Notes: generated from the letters alone by a model not told the origin. DNA of 64,000 bases from Chryseobacterium sp. OSA05B (GCF_019970065.1 NZ_JAHXYH010000001.1:1488001-1552000), one strand, 5' to 3'. Shown: positions 51,050 through 61,296, counted from the stretch's first letter. Numbers and translations are program-made.

Positions 51050-52125
51050 TTCAACAGTTCAGCGTAAAGTTTTTCATAGGCACCGGCCATCTCCAGATAT
51101 CCGAATTTCAGTGCCCTTTCTTTTAATTGTGAAGCATATTGATCTGTTTTAGATCCATAAGTCTGCATTCCGTGAGCATAAACATGCTGCATATGTTCCG
51201 CTGAAAAGTCATCAAAATAAAAAGCCAGATCACCACCTATTTCAGGAAGACTCGTCAATTTGCTTAAAAACACAGGTTTTCCAAAATACATAGCTTCTAC
51301 GGGTGGAATACCAAAACCTTCCGCCATAGACGGATGACAATAGGATTCACAGTGCTGCAGAAGAAAATATTTATCGTTGTTATCTATATTTTCAAGGATG
51401 TGTACCCTGTTTTCCAATCCCAGCGTTTTTATTTTTTCTAAAAACTTCTCTTTATAGGCAGATTTTGCTGAAGAAGTTACCAATACAAGTTCCCGGTCAT
51501 TTTTTGAAATAAGATCCAGAAGAACTTCCTGATTTTTTTTTGGGAAAAGCACTCCAATGTTTAAAATATATTTTTTCCCGATAAAGCTGTACTTATTTTC
51601 AGAAGTGAACGCTGTGGCTTCAGGGAAAATCAGTCCGTTGTAGATCACTTCTACTTTTACATTATTTTTTAGTGTAAAAAGTTTTCTGTTTTTAAGAAAG
51701 TCTTCTTTTACAAATTCTGAGATACAAACCACGGCATCTGCATTTCCTATGTTTTTCTGAACAAGTCGGGTACTTTTTGCTATTTTTTGTTCAGAACTGT
51801 TATCGTGCAGAAAATTGAGATCATGGAGTGTCACTACTTTTTTCTGACCGCTTTTTATGGTATGAAAATAGTCAGAAAGCTGGTGAGTTGTATGAATAAG
51901 TGAAAAAGATCCCGTGCTAAAAGAAATTTTCTTTTGCCAGAACTTCCAGTTAATTATTTTAAAGTTTTTTTTTGTCTGCGGAATATTTTTTTTGGGGCCG
52001 TAAAAAGTATACTCGAAATCAGAGGCTTTCTCGTCCAGACCCTTTATTAATGAAACACATACGTTAGCAATTCCCGACTTCGGATACTTCAATCTTTCAG
52101 CATCAATTAAAATTTTATGTGTCAT
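51046..52125 (-). CDS. Glycosyltransferase family 1/4
   Basis: This 359-residue GT-B enzyme starts MTHKILIDAERLKYPKSGIA; an ATG at 52146 would add seven residues. It has VVTLHDLNFLHDNSS and KYILNIGVLFPKKNQEVLLD. The donor-site motif CHPSMAEGFGIPPVEAMYFG lies at about 275-294, with the two Glu of the EX7E signature. It is the only minus-strand gene in the cluster and converges on the deacetylase. The sugar is unknown. Confidence 0.9.
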   Translation of the reverse strand: MTHKILIDAERLKYPKSGIANVCVSLIKGLDEKASDFEYTFYGPKKNIPQTKKNFKIINWKFWQKKISFSTGSFSLIHTTHQLSDYFHTIKSGQKKVVTLHDLNFLHDNSSEQKIAKSTRLVQKNIGNADAVVCISEFVKEDFLKNRKLFTLKNNVKVEVIYNGLIFPEATAFTSENKYSFIGKKYILNIGVLFPKKNQEVLLDLISKNDRELVLVTSSAKSAYKEKFLEKIKTLGLENRVHILENIDNNDKYFLLQHCESYCHPSMAEGFGIPPVEAMYFGKPVFLSKLTSLPEIGGDLAFYFDDFSAEHMQHVYAHGMQTYGSKTDQYASQLKERALKFGYLEMAGAYEKLYAELLN

Positions 52126-52184
52126 TATAGCTAAGCTTTGCATCAAAAATATAAATTTAAATATGAAATTTTTATTTTTGCAGT

Positions 52185-53162
52185 ATGAAAATTTGTTTAA
52201 TCAGCTTCGATTTCTGGCATTATGATGAACACATAGTGGAAAAACTGAGTGATAGAGGCATTCAGGCATGCCATATCAACATTGGAGCCTTTACCCATAA
52301 AAATACTGGTGAGCGTATAAAAAACACTTTCAGTAAAATTTTTCTGGGCAAAAACCCGAAATATTACAAAAGACAAAGTTTCATACTTGAATCTCTGGAA
52401 AAAATTGGAAAACAGGATCAGATCCTGGTCATCAATCCTGAAGCTATTGATGAAAGCATCCATCAGAAGATCAGAGAATATGCAGACCGTAACATTGCCT
52501 ACCTGTACGACAGCATGGCCAGAAACCCCGCGACACATCTTCTGCATTACTTCGATACCATATTTTCCTTTGATGACAATGATGTGAAAAATTTCGGATT
52601 CGAAAAAATCACCAATTATAATTATCTCGATCATGTTCCGGCCTCGAAGCAACGTCCGAAATTAGATCTCTTCTATATTACGTCTTATGACCAGAAAAGA
52701 CTTTCTGCTTTAAATCTGCTGATCAACAGGCTCTGCCCGATGAAAATAAAATTTGAAGTGTATATCGCAGGCAAGAAAGGATGGAAAAATAAGCTGAATC
52801 AAATCATTGACAAAAAAAATATTGACATTTTAAAATTCGGAAGAAAAAAAATACCGCACCACGCCCTTCCGACTTATTATAAGAATACGAAAGTCATCCT
52901 GGATCTGATGCGTGCCGACCAGACCGGACTCAGCTTCAGGATATTTGAAGCCATGGCTCTTGAGAAAAAAGTCATCACTGACAATCCAACCATTAAAACG
53001 TACGATTTTTATAATCCCCATAATATTCTGGTGCTGGATAAGAATTTCCGCAATGTAAAAAAAGAATTTTTCAATACGCCATACGAAAAACTGCCTGAAG
53101 AAGTTTATTATAAGTATACACTAGACCATTGGGTAAACACTGTATTTAAACTGAATTCATGA
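52185..53162 (+). CDS. CgeB-like glycosyltransferase
   Basis: This 325-residue GT-B-like protein has an N-terminal half without strong motifs (MKICLISFDFWHYDEHIVEK) and a C-terminal half typical of CgeB/DUF3880-type transferases: LPTYYKNTKVILDLMRADQT and GLSFRIFEAMALEKKVITDN, with a donor-binding Glu. FYNPHNILVLDKNFRN follows. Its stop overlaps the next gene by four bases (ATGA). The family modifies surface or spore-coat glycans; specificity is unknown. Confidence 0.82.
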   Translation: MKICLISFDFWHYDEHIVEKLSDRGIQACHINIGAFTHKNTGERIKNTFSKIFLGKNPKYYKRQSFILESLEKIGKQDQILVINPEAIDESIHQKIREYADRNIAYLYDSMARNPATHLLHYFDTIFSFDDNDVKNFGFEKITNYNYLDHVPASKQRPKLDLFYITSYDQKRLSALNLLINRLCPMKIKFEVYIAGKKGWKNKLNQIIDKKNIDILKFGRKKIPHHALPTYYKNTKVILDLMRADQTGLSFRIFEAMALEKKVITDNPTIKTYDFYNPHNILVLDKNFRNVKKEFFNTPYEKLPEEVYYKYTLDHWVNTVFKLNS

Positions 53163-54346
53163 AAGAAATAAAAAATGTACTTATTGTAACCCGGGAATAT
53201 AAATCTTCCCGCACTCCCAAAGTAGGTGGTACAGGCGTTTTTTATAAAAATTTATGTGCAGAACTGGTAAAGAGAGGAATCTCGGTACATGTTTTCCTGA
53301 TCTCCAAGTATGCATTTGATATAGAGGAAGAGGGTGTAAAGATTCATTCTGTCAAAGATATTTTCAAAGCAAATCCTATTCTTGAGCTCGTAAGGTCTTT
53401 TACAGGAAAAATAAAGGCTCTTGAACAGATTCATTTTAAAACTTATTTATCTGAGAAAAAAATAATAGCCGACAAAATAAGTACCTGGATCAAAAAAAAC
53501 AATCTTCATTTCGATATTGCAGAAACGCATGATTTTGATGGTCTGGCGCTTTCTATTCCCGAAGAACTTCCGTATGTGATCAGATGCCACGGCTCGTGGT
53601 CTGTTCTGGAGAAATATTTCGGATATAAAAAAGTTCATAAGGGAAGAATTTTCTGTGAAAAAGCAGCTTTTAAAAAATCTAAAAACATAATTACGATCTC
53701 AAAATACAATGAGACGATCAATAAAAGCCTGTTCGGGATCAAAAATCCAAAACTGATCTACAACGGCATTGATGAAAAATTCTATAAACCCCAGGAAAAT
53801 GTGGAAATTATTCCTAAGTCTGTTTTCTTTTTAGGAAATGTCTCCTTTGAAAAAGGGGCGGAAACGCTGATCAGTGCTTTCGTTGAACTAAAAAAAAATC
53901 ACCCGGAAGCATCGCTTCATTTTATCGGCAATCCAAATCATTATCCTACGTATATCAAAGAGAATATCCACGATCCGGAGATTCAAAAATCAGTTCATTT
54001 TTATGGCAATAAACCGGGAACGGAAATTGTACAGCTCATCAGCAACGCAGAGGTGGCCTGCTTCCCCTCCAAAGGTGAAAATTTTAGCTTATCTTTGCTG
54101 GAAGTAATGGCGATGCAGAAACCCATTGTATGTTCTTCTATAGACTCGTTTAAAGAGATCATACAAGAGTCTGTAAACGGCCTTGTTGCTGAGGAAGACA
54201 CCTTCCATGAAAAGATAAGTCTCATTTTTGAAGATGATGATCTGAGAAACAGGATATCACTGAATGCCCGGAAATTAATAGAATCCAAATTCGGCATTGA
54301 TATAATGGTTGATGAGACCATACGTTACTATCAGGAAATCATATAG
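53159..54346 (+). CDS. Glycosyltransferase family 4
   Basis: This 395-residue GT-B enzyme has the N-terminal phrase KVGGTGVFYKNLCAELVKRG. The central ICHG-like segment is YVIRCHGSWSVLEKYFGY, followed by VFFLGNVSFEKGAETLISAF. The donor motif ACFPSKGENFSLSLLEVMAM at about 297-316 has the EX7E-like Glu pair. Length and layout match GT4. It overlaps the CgeB-like gene by four bases and is followed by the GT61 gene 66 bases later. Confidence 0.92.
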   Translation: MKEIKNVLIVTREYKSSRTPKVGGTGVFYKNLCAELVKRGISVHVFLISKYAFDIEEEGVKIHSVKDIFKANPILELVRSFTGKIKALEQIHFKTYLSEKKIIADKISTWIKKNNLHFDIAETHDFDGLALSIPEELPYVIRCHGSWSVLEKYFGYKKVHKGRIFCEKAAFKKSKNIITISKYNETINKSLFGIKNPKLIYNGIDEKFYKPQENVEIIPKSVFFLGNVSFEKGAETLISAFVELKKNHPEASLHFIGNPNHYPTYIKENIHDPEIQKSVHFYGNKPGTEIVQLISNAEVACFPSKGENFSLSLLEVMAMQKPIVCSSIDSFKEIIQESVNGLVAEEDTFHEKISLIFEDDDLRNRISLNARKLIESKFGIDIMVDETIRYYQEII

Positions 54347-54412
54347 AGAATAAGTTTTCTATATCTCCGGAAATAACAACCGAAATTCTTAGGTCATCCC
54401 AAGTTTAAGAGT

Positions 54413-55660
54413 ATGAATGCAAAGGAACAAATTGAAAATTTAGAACAACAGCTTAAAGCACTTAGAAAAAAATATTATATCAAGTCTTTTTTCAGAAGAG
54501 CCAAAAGACTCGTAACTGATTTTTTGACGCTGGATTCTATACCCTCTGAGTATTGTGTGGAAAGAATCAGGATCACCGAAAAACAGGAGGCAGAACTTTT
54601 TCTTCCTAAAACTTTTGATGCTCCCCAGGTTTCTGTAAAAACACCTAAGAATGCCATAGAAATTTTTGCGCTTCAGGATGTACTCTGTATTCCTAATTCC
54701 ACGTACTTTTTAAACCTGAAAAAAGATAAAATCTTTTACGAAAGATGGCATGATGACGACAGGATCACCTACGTATACAATACCAATAATCTGTTGCAGC
54801 ATTCTATGACCCTTGCGAAAGTAAGAAATCATAAGAATGTATATTATGACGAGGAAGCCATTTTCCTGGGCGGAACTTTCACATTCAACTATTATCATTT
54901 TCTGGTAGACATTCTGTCTAAAGTTGAGTTTTTCCAGTATATTCCTGATGCCAGGAATAAGCTGATCATTATAGATCAGGATGTACAGAAGGTTGAAAAT
55001 CTGAAAGATCTTCTGATGTTTTTTCTCAAGGATTATAAAATTATATTCCTCAGCCACGAAAAGAATTATTACCAGTTTAAAAAGCTGTGGCATATCACCA
55101 GTACCAATTATGCGGTCCCGAATATTATGCCGGGCGTAAAATATGAAGCCGGATTTGCCAAGTTATCCAAATCTTCTCTGCAGTATCTCAGACAAACAGC
55201 CTTTGATAATTTAGACCTAAGTAAAGTCCGCATCGAACCTGTTAAAAAAATATTCATTTCAAGGAGATCTCAGTATAGAAAATATAACGATGAGGAGATT
55301 TTTGAAACGGCAAAAAAATATGGGTTTGAAGAAGTTTTCTTTGAAGACCTCAACATTCACGAACAAATCTACATGGTCAATAACGCTGATTATATCATAG
55401 GACCAAGCGGAGCAGCCTGGACCAATGTTTTATTTGCAAAACCCGGAGCCAAAGGCCTCAGCTGGTTCAGTTCGGTATGGGGAGATTTTGCCATTTTCTC
55501 TACATTGGCCAAAGAAGTGAATTTTGATCTTAATTTTTATATTTATCCGCAGGATTACGAAGGATTCCATGAAGACTACAGGTTGGATCCTGAGATTTTT
55601 GATCAATATCTAAAGCAGTTATTCAACTTACCTTCTACGGAAATTCAGAGTTATTCGTAA
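54413..55660 (+). CDS. GT61 (DUF563) glycosyltransferase
   Basis: This 415-residue protein has a short N-terminal coiled coil (EQIENLEQQLKALRKKYY). A GT61-type domain follows: GGTFTFNYYHFLVDILSKVE at about 156-175, IFISRRSQYRKYNDEEIFET, NADYIIGPSGAAWTNVLFAK and GAKGLSWFSS. GT61 enzymes in bacteria act in capsule or LPS synthesis. It is the last gene of the GT run before a hairpin and a functionally different pair of genes. Confidence 0.88.
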   Translation: MNAKEQIENLEQQLKALRKKYYIKSFFRRAKRLVTDFLTLDSIPSEYCVERIRITEKQEAELFLPKTFDAPQVSVKTPKNAIEIFALQDVLCIPNSTYFLNLKKDKIFYERWHDDDRITYVYNTNNLLQHSMTLAKVRNHKNVYYDEEAIFLGGTFTFNYYHFLVDILSKVEFFQYIPDARNKLIIIDQDVQKVENLKDLLMFFLKDYKIIFLSHEKNYYQFKKLWHITSTNYAVPNIMPGVKYEAGFAKLSKSSLQYLRQTAFDNLDLSKVRIEPVKKIFISRRSQYRKYNDEEIFETAKKYGFEEVFFEDLNIHEQIYMVNNADYIIGPSGAAWTNVLFAKPGAKGLSWFSSVWGDFAIFSTLAKEVNFDLNFYIYPQDYEGFHEDYRLDPEIFDQYLKQLFNLPSTEIQSYS

Positions 55661-55858
55661 TCTGTTACCTGACAAATAACTCACCTTTAGTAAACCTGTT
55701 AAAACAGAAAGCAGATTTAAATAAATTCAAACGTATTAGTTTAGACATCAATTATTTGAAGGGAAAATAAATATATCCTTTTATTTGAATTAATCTTAAT
55801 TTGTTTTCCCGTTGTATTCAAAAATAATGTAAATTTCCCGGGTCAAAAAGAGATCTCT

Positions 55859-55883
55859 AAACAAGGTCATTTTTGACTTGTTT
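55859..55883 (+). terminator. Probable terminator after the glycosyltransferase run
   Basis: AAACAAGGTCA and TGACTTGTTT pair with a single-base bulge around a T-rich loop and lead into TTTGTTTA. It lies in a 263-base AT-rich gap with no other recognisable signal. Confidence 0.55.
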
Positions 55884-55923
55884 TTGTTTATAAATCAGTC
55901 TGTTATCTAAAAAAAACACACGC

Positions 55924-56694
55924 ATGAAAGTGATTTTTACAGGTCTTTTATTATTCAGCTCCTTTTTTTACGGGCAGTTTTCTGATAATTTTAATAATCA
56001 TGACCTTTCAAAAGCTCCGGAAGAATGGGCTGTTTTAAGAGGGACAAATGACGCTGGGGATGATTTTAATAACTGGCAGTTAGAGAGTCTGAATAAAGAT
56101 GGATCTGAAAAATGCTTCTTTGTAAGATATGAGAATTCAGGTGAACTCAATGAAGACTGGCTGATTAGTCCCAAAATAGATTTAACCGGTTATGAGGGAA
56201 ATTTTCTCACATTTTTGCAACACAACTCATTTGTTGGCAATTCCACAAAATACGAAATCAAAATATCCACAGATTCACAACTCGATCGTGATCAGTTTCA
56301 AACTGTCGCTTCTTATACCGATGCATCATTCGGCAAAAATTTCAGTCTGAAAAGAATCAACATTTCGAAATTTGACAAGAAGAAAATCTATATTGCATTT
56401 GTAAAGAAAGATGATGATGGCAATAACTGGTTTATAGATAATGTATCGGTTAAAGGAAAACCGGTATCTGAAGATAGCAAACCATTATTTTACCCTAACC
56501 CAACTTCAGGAGAACTTAATACAGAAAAAACCGTTACATCTCTCCAGGTATTCAGTATGGATAACAGGCTTTTAAAAACCTACTCGGATATTAACTCCAT
56601 TAACATCTCCGATCTGCCGGCTGGAATATACCTCCTGAAAGGAACCTATGAAAATAAAGAAGTTTTTGAACAGAAAATTGTAAAAGAGAATTAA
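55924..56694 (+). CDS. Type IX-secreted choice-of-anchor J protein
   Basis: This 256-residue secreted protein has a signal peptide (VIFTGLLLFSSFFYG). A choice-of-anchor J / cleaved-adhesin-like domain at about 20-175 contains FNNHDLSKAPEEWAVLRGTN and NWFIDNVSVKG. A C-terminal Por sorting domain starts FYPNPTSGELNTEKT. No catalytic site is seen. It ends two bases before the ceramidase-like gene and the two are probably co-expressed. Confidence 0.88.
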   Translation: MKVIFTGLLLFSSFFYGQFSDNFNNHDLSKAPEEWAVLRGTNDAGDDFNNWQLESLNKDGSEKCFFVRYENSGELNEDWLISPKIDLTGYEGNFLTFLQHNSFVGNSTKYEIKISTDSQLDRDQFQTVASYTDASFGKNFSLKRINISKFDKKKIYIAFVKKDDDGNNWFIDNVSVKGKPVSEDSKPLFYPNPTSGELNTEKTVTSLQVFSMDNRLLKTYSDINSINISDLPAGIYLLKGTYENKEVFEQKIVKEN

Positions 56695-56696
56695 CG

Positions 56697-58637
56697 ATGT
56701 CCAGAACTAAAGTACAGATCTTTGCAGGCTTTATTACCCTGTTTTTACTTCAGAATTTCACCTTTGGACAAAACTATTTAGTGGGATTTTCAAAAGAATC
56801 TATCAATCCAAATGCTACTATATTATCATCTCCCCTTGCAGGCTTCGGTGATCCCAAACAGGGAAGATTCAGCATCAGCTTTCAGGAAACAGGCATAGCG
56901 CAAAATGCTGTAGCCATGTGTTCTTCTGATACAAAATTCTATATGGCGACAAGTGACAACCAGCTTTGGCAGGCTGATATCAACGCCAGTACACCCAATT
57001 GGGTTTCGATAGGAACTGCTTATTATGTAACCGCATTGGCCTATGGAAACGGCAAGCTGTACGGCACAGATAAATACAATAAGCTGTGGACCAAAAAAGC
57101 AGATGAAAATGACAGTCCATGGACTAATATTGGATTTGCCTATGAAGTCACCGGGCTTACTTTTCTCAATGATAAACTGTACGGAACCAAGAAAAACAAT
57201 ACGCTTTGGGTAAGAGATACAAGCCCATTTAATGTGCCCTGGAAAAATATAGGAAAAGCCAATTCTGTACGTTCATTAACCAATGATGGAACGAACTTGA
57301 TTGCTTTATCTAAATATGACAATGATTTATGGACAAGAAGTACTTCATCATTTAACGAAAGCTGGTCAAAAATAGGAACTCCTAACCGCACTACTTACGG
57401 TACCTATTTATCCAATATTACCTATACCAACAATAAATTATACGCAACTTCCAACAAGAACAAACTCTACTATGCTCAGCATAGCCAAGCACCAATCTAT
57501 GCATATGCATCTTATTTTGAAAAAAATTCGAAAAAAGCACTCATTATTACGCTGGATTTATGTGGTATAAATTATTCTTTTTCACGTAAGATAAAGTCTG
57601 AAATAAAAAATGCATTTAATATCGATGAAAATACAATTTTAATTAACTGTTCCCATACCCACTATGCACCGGTAGCTCAAAACTATTCCTGCATGCAGGA
57701 TTTTTACCACAATCCTGATCCCAAATATCTTGATATCGTAAAAAATTCTGTTTTAGTGGCTACCCAAAATGCAATTAACAATAAAACAGAAAGTAATTTA
57801 AGCTTTGTAAAAGGCAAAACCAATATAGGATACAACAGAGCAGACATTTCTAAAGACCTAGATAACAATATTACTATGGTGATGGCAAAACAGAGCAATA
57901 CAAATGCTTTGAACGGTGTGATTATGAGTGCAAGTACCCACCCTGTGTGGCATAGTCAGGCACGTGATTTTGTTACTATTTCATCAAATTATGTAGGCGC
58001 TACAAGAGATAAACTCGGTATATTAAAGAATATTAACAATGTACAGCTGATGCAGGGATGTGCAGGTGATATTAATCCTTACAAAACAGATACTCCGGAT
58101 CAAACGGCTACTAAACTGACTCAGGATTTCAGTAATTTATTTTCTTTATCTTCATCAGATGTGACCGGGGAAATTACTGTTAAATTCGACTCAATTGCCG
58201 TACCTCTCAATAATTTCACCTTCAATAAGGCGGTAAGTATAAAAAAAGCCAACACAGGAAAATACGACCAAACCTCCGAAAGAAACGTAAGATGGGCCAA
58301 TAAAATTATTCATCAGTATACGTCCGGCACACTTGCTAAATCAGCAATGGTTTATATTCAAATTTTAAAAATTGGTGACTGGAATATTATCGCCCTGAGC
58401 CGGGAAGCCGTTTCTCAATATGCAATTGATTTATACAGCCATTTTAATCCTATGAAATTAACGGTATTGGGATATTCCAATGATGTATCCAGTTATCTTC
58501 CCGTAAAGTGGCACATCAAAAAAGCTGTTCCTAACTATGAGGGATATGAAAGTTTTTTTATTTACGGGCAAAGCGGGGTCCCTGTAGATAATGTGGAAGA
58601 CCTTATATTAGCAAAAATATACACCATGATGCAGTAA
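56697..58637 (+). CDS. Ceramidase-like hydrolase with a nested tectonin-type propeller
   Basis: This 646-residue exported protein has a signal peptide to about 25. Both flanks resemble the neutral/alkaline ceramidase N-terminal domain: FSKESINPNATILSSPLAGF at 31-50, then ALIITLDLCGINYSFSRKIK at 281-300. CSHTHYAPV carries His320/His322, and MQGCAGDINPY is the metal/active-site loop. Between them (about 60-264) is a block of five tectonin-like repeats with KLYGTDKYNKLWTK and LYGTKKNNTLWVRD. Neutral ceramidases use zinc to hydrolyse the ceramide N-acyl bond; here the substrate is inferred. No sorting tail is seen. Confidence 0.75.
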   Translation: MSRTKVQIFAGFITLFLLQNFTFGQNYLVGFSKESINPNATILSSPLAGFGDPKQGRFSISFQETGIAQNAVAMCSSDTKFYMATSDNQLWQADINASTPNWVSIGTAYYVTALAYGNGKLYGTDKYNKLWTKKADENDSPWTNIGFAYEVTGLTFLNDKLYGTKKNNTLWVRDTSPFNVPWKNIGKANSVRSLTNDGTNLIALSKYDNDLWTRSTSSFNESWSKIGTPNRTTYGTYLSNITYTNNKLYATSNKNKLYYAQHSQAPIYAYASYFEKNSKKALIITLDLCGINYSFSRKIKSEIKNAFNIDENTILINCSHTHYAPVAQNYSCMQDFYHNPDPKYLDIVKNSVLVATQNAINNKTESNLSFVKGKTNIGYNRADISKDLDNNITMVMAKQSNTNALNGVIMSASTHPVWHSQARDFVTISSNYVGATRDKLGILKNINNVQLMQGCAGDINPYKTDTPDQTATKLTQDFSNLFSLSSSDVTGEITVKFDSIAVPLNNFTFNKAVSIKKANTGKYDQTSERNVRWANKIIHQYTSGTLAKSAMVYIQILKIGDWNIIALSREAVSQYAIDLYSHFNPMKLTVLGYSNDVSSYLPVKWHIKKAVPNYEGYESFFIYGQSGVPVDNVEDLILAKIYTMMQ

Positions 58638-58894
58638 TAGCCAGAAAAGATCAAAGCCTAAAAGGCTGTTATTTTTATGAGACCCCGAAATCTTTCATGA
58701 ATATTACCCATCAAATTATAAAATTTTCGCCAGAGAACCTGAGCAATTATTCAATATACAATCCGGTTTCAAAGGATCAATCATATTTTTTCATTTACTT
58801 TAGAAAATATTTCAAACCAGGTAGAAATACTGAAGTAAAATGAAATGTTTTTATTAACAAAACATGAAAAAATCACGATAATAGTAATAATTCT

Positions 58895-60082
58895 ATGACG
58901 ACGAATAAAGATAAGGGGATTCACTATATTAACGGTTGTATACTATTTTTTATAATTGCATATATTATTTATGGATTTCTCAATCAGAAACAGATAAAAA
59001 AAGAAAATGGGTTTGGATGGGATGGAGTCTATTATAATGCAGCACATCAAACATTCTCGAATAAAGAAAATGAAGTTTACAAAAGTAATGAGTATAATAA
59101 TACATATTATGAATTGTACAGCAATGCAGATCCGTTTAATAAAAGAATAGGAGTTCCACAACTGACCTCAAAATTACCTTTTGATTCTGTTTTTAGTTTT
59201 AAATTAATCAATCTTATTGCATTTTTCTTAGGGCTCGTTATCTTATGCTATAAGTGGAGTAAAAAAAACTTAACCATCGCATTAGTTTTTATTTTTTCGA
59301 TAATAGTAACTCCACAAATGCCATTTAGACTTACTCTTTTCTATCCGTTTTCTGTGGATGGAGTTCAGTTTCTGTTTATTGCTATAATGATTTTTTTTTA
59401 TGAAAAGCCACTATATGTGATATTGGCCAGTATATTCTTCATGCCTTTCAAAGAAAGTACTGTTCCCATCTGCTGTATTTATTTAGGAACCCGATTTTTA
59501 ATGAGAAGAAAACTTAAATATCTCCTTTACACGATTCCTGTTCTACTTCTTTTTTGGATGTATCTAAAATTAGGTTCAAAGATATTTGGTTTTGACAGCG
59601 ATAGTAATGGACTGGCTATCATTAAATATTTTTTCATCCAGTTTTATGGTACTATTACAAATACAGTTAAGCTTGTTGCCTGCTTTTTCATCGTATTTTC
59701 TTTATTCTTATTTATAAAGAGAAAATTTTCAGAACAAACCTTATTTTTCATTTTTCTTATTGCACTTCTTTCAGTTTCCGGATCTGATATTACCAGAATA
59801 TTCTGCGTAGCACTTCCTTTTCTTTTTGATGAACTGATCAATAATGACAAGAGAAAGAACGTTTTTCTTTACTTAATAATATTAATTATCTCTCTCCCTT
59901 ATAAATTTATATTTACAATTCTTGAATTTCATGATAATAACAAAATCGGTGAAGGTTTTTTTATCACGAATTTAGAATATCAGGAAGTTAATAAAAGTAT
60001 TATTTTTTTAGTTTATTTTGCAGTCTGTAATTTAATCCTGTTCTTTTATTTAAGAAACTCAAAACTAAAATGGTTACAGTAG
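58895..60082 (+). CDS. Polytopic membrane protein of the polysaccharide cluster
   Basis: This 395-residue protein has about ten hydrophobic helices, starting with INGCILFFIIAYIIYGFLN at about 13-31. The first external loop holds NGFGWDGVYYNAAHQ (about 37-51), with an acidic residue at a place where GT-C glycosyltransferases keep their catalytic Asp. Phrases such as RLTLFYPFSVDGVQFLFIAI fit either a GT-C transferase or a Wzy-like polymerase; neither family is certain. It is very AT-rich, as is common for such genes. It lies between the ceramidase-like and a GT2 gene. Confidence 0.7.
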   Translation: MTTNKDKGIHYINGCILFFIIAYIIYGFLNQKQIKKENGFGWDGVYYNAAHQTFSNKENEVYKSNEYNNTYYELYSNADPFNKRIGVPQLTSKLPFDSVFSFKLINLIAFFLGLVILCYKWSKKNLTIALVFIFSIIVTPQMPFRLTLFYPFSVDGVQFLFIAIMIFFYEKPLYVILASIFFMPFKESTVPICCIYLGTRFLMRRKLKYLLYTIPVLLLFWMYLKLGSKIFGFDSDSNGLAIIKYFFIQFYGTITNTVKLVACFFIVFSLFLFIKRKFSEQTLFFIFLIALLSVSGSDITRIFCVALPFLFDELINNDKRKNVFLYLIILIISLPYKFIFTILEFHDNNKIGEGFFITNLEYQEVNKSIIFLVYFAVCNLILFFYLRNSKLKWLQ

Positions 60083-60167
60083 GATAATAACTCCCGAATT
60101 CATCAGACTTATTATTCTCGTTTATTTACAACAATTAAAAATGCTTTCCACAGGAAATTAATAAACA

Positions 60168-61076
60168 ATGAATACCCCACCACTAGTAAGCCTCATCATC
60201 ATCACCATGAACCATGAAAAGTTCATCGAACAGGCATGCATGTCTGCCATTTCGCAGACTTATCCCAATTATGAAATTATTCTGCTGGATAACGCTTCGA
60301 AGGATAAGACCTTTGAAAACGCAGAACGCGTGCTTTCCCAATTTGGGCAGCATTATAAAATGATCAGGAATACCGAAAGTTTTGGTGTGGCAAAAAATAT
60401 CAATATCGCCGTTTCCGAGGCTTCGGGAGAATATGTTTCCCTGCTTTCCGGAGATGACTGGTATACGGAAGACAGTCTGGCAGAGAAGGTAGCTTACATT
60501 CAGGAAAATCCGGTAGACTTTATCCTTTCGGACGGATATAAATACTATCAGTCTGAAGATACCACAACAGATGCCTACACGCCGAAAGAGAAAAAACAGG
60601 TCATAGACAGTCTCCACAATTTTTTCCATGAAAATGTTTCCGAAAACAAAACTTCCAATGTAGGAACGTTCGTAAAAACAGAACTGCTTATAAAATATCC
60701 ATTTGATGAAAGCATCAATACGGAAGACTGGGACATGAATCTGAGACTGACTTCTAAAGGATATAAAATTGGATTTATAGACAAAAAACTCTTCTACTAC
60801 AGAATTCTTTCCACCAGTCTTTCAAGAAACTGGAAGCTGATGAAAGATTCTTATGAGAAAGTGTCCCATAAATACATCGATTATATCAAAGCTGATCAGG
60901 AGCTTTATAAAAAATACAGACTTAAGCTCATCCATTTCAAGTACGAGATCCTTTTATCGGAAACGCATTCAGAATCTGAAAAAGAAAAACTGCGAACAGA
61001 ATGGAAAAAAGAAAAGTATAAGGTTAAATATAAAAACCCGGTCTTGTTCTTTAAACTTTTGATGCTTAAAAAATAG
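60168..61076 (+). CDS. Glycosyltransferase family 2
   Basis: This 302-residue GT-A enzyme begins PLVSLIIITMNHEKFIEQAC and has the nucleotide-sugar motif IILLDNASKDKTFENAERVL. The DXD-type motif is in EYVSLLSGDDWYTED at about 86-100, with the acceptor region EDWDMNLRLTSKGYKIGFID after it. The C-terminal tail is Lys/Glu-rich. It is the last gene of the polysaccharide cluster. Confidence 0.9.
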   Translation: MNTPPLVSLIIITMNHEKFIEQACMSAISQTYPNYEIILLDNASKDKTFENAERVLSQFGQHYKMIRNTESFGVAKNINIAVSEASGEYVSLLSGDDWYTEDSLAEKVAYIQENPVDFILSDGYKYYQSEDTTTDAYTPKEKKQVIDSLHNFFHENVSENKTSNVGTFVKTELLIKYPFDESINTEDWDMNLRLTSKGYKIGFIDKKLFYYRILSTSLSRNWKLMKDSYEKVSHKYIDYIKADQELYKKYRLKLIHFKYEILLSETHSESEKEKLRTEWKKEKYKVKYKNPVLFFKLLMLKK

Positions 61077-61080
61077 ATGA

Positions 61081-61240
61081 AGAGATGGAAGTCTGAAGCA
61101 GGAAGTTATTCAAGCCCAAATCAGATTTTTATTCATTCTTGAAACTCATATCATTAAATTTTAGGGTTACTGTTAAAAATTATCGTTCAATAATAGCTTC
61201 AAGCCTTCCGTTTAAAGCTTCCAGCCCTATTATCCTAATT
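61081..61240. repeat. Word-repeat gap before gltX
   Basis: This region carries gatggaagtctgaagcagga and ttcaagccttccgtttaaag with agcttccagccc: variants of the word gcttcca/tggaagc on both strands. It is similar in style to the repeats in the other gaps but with a different word. No gene is seen. Confidence 0.45.
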
Positions 61241-61296
61241 TTCATAACCCGAACTCAGGTAATTTTAAGTAAATTTGCTCCAAAATTTTAATTGAA

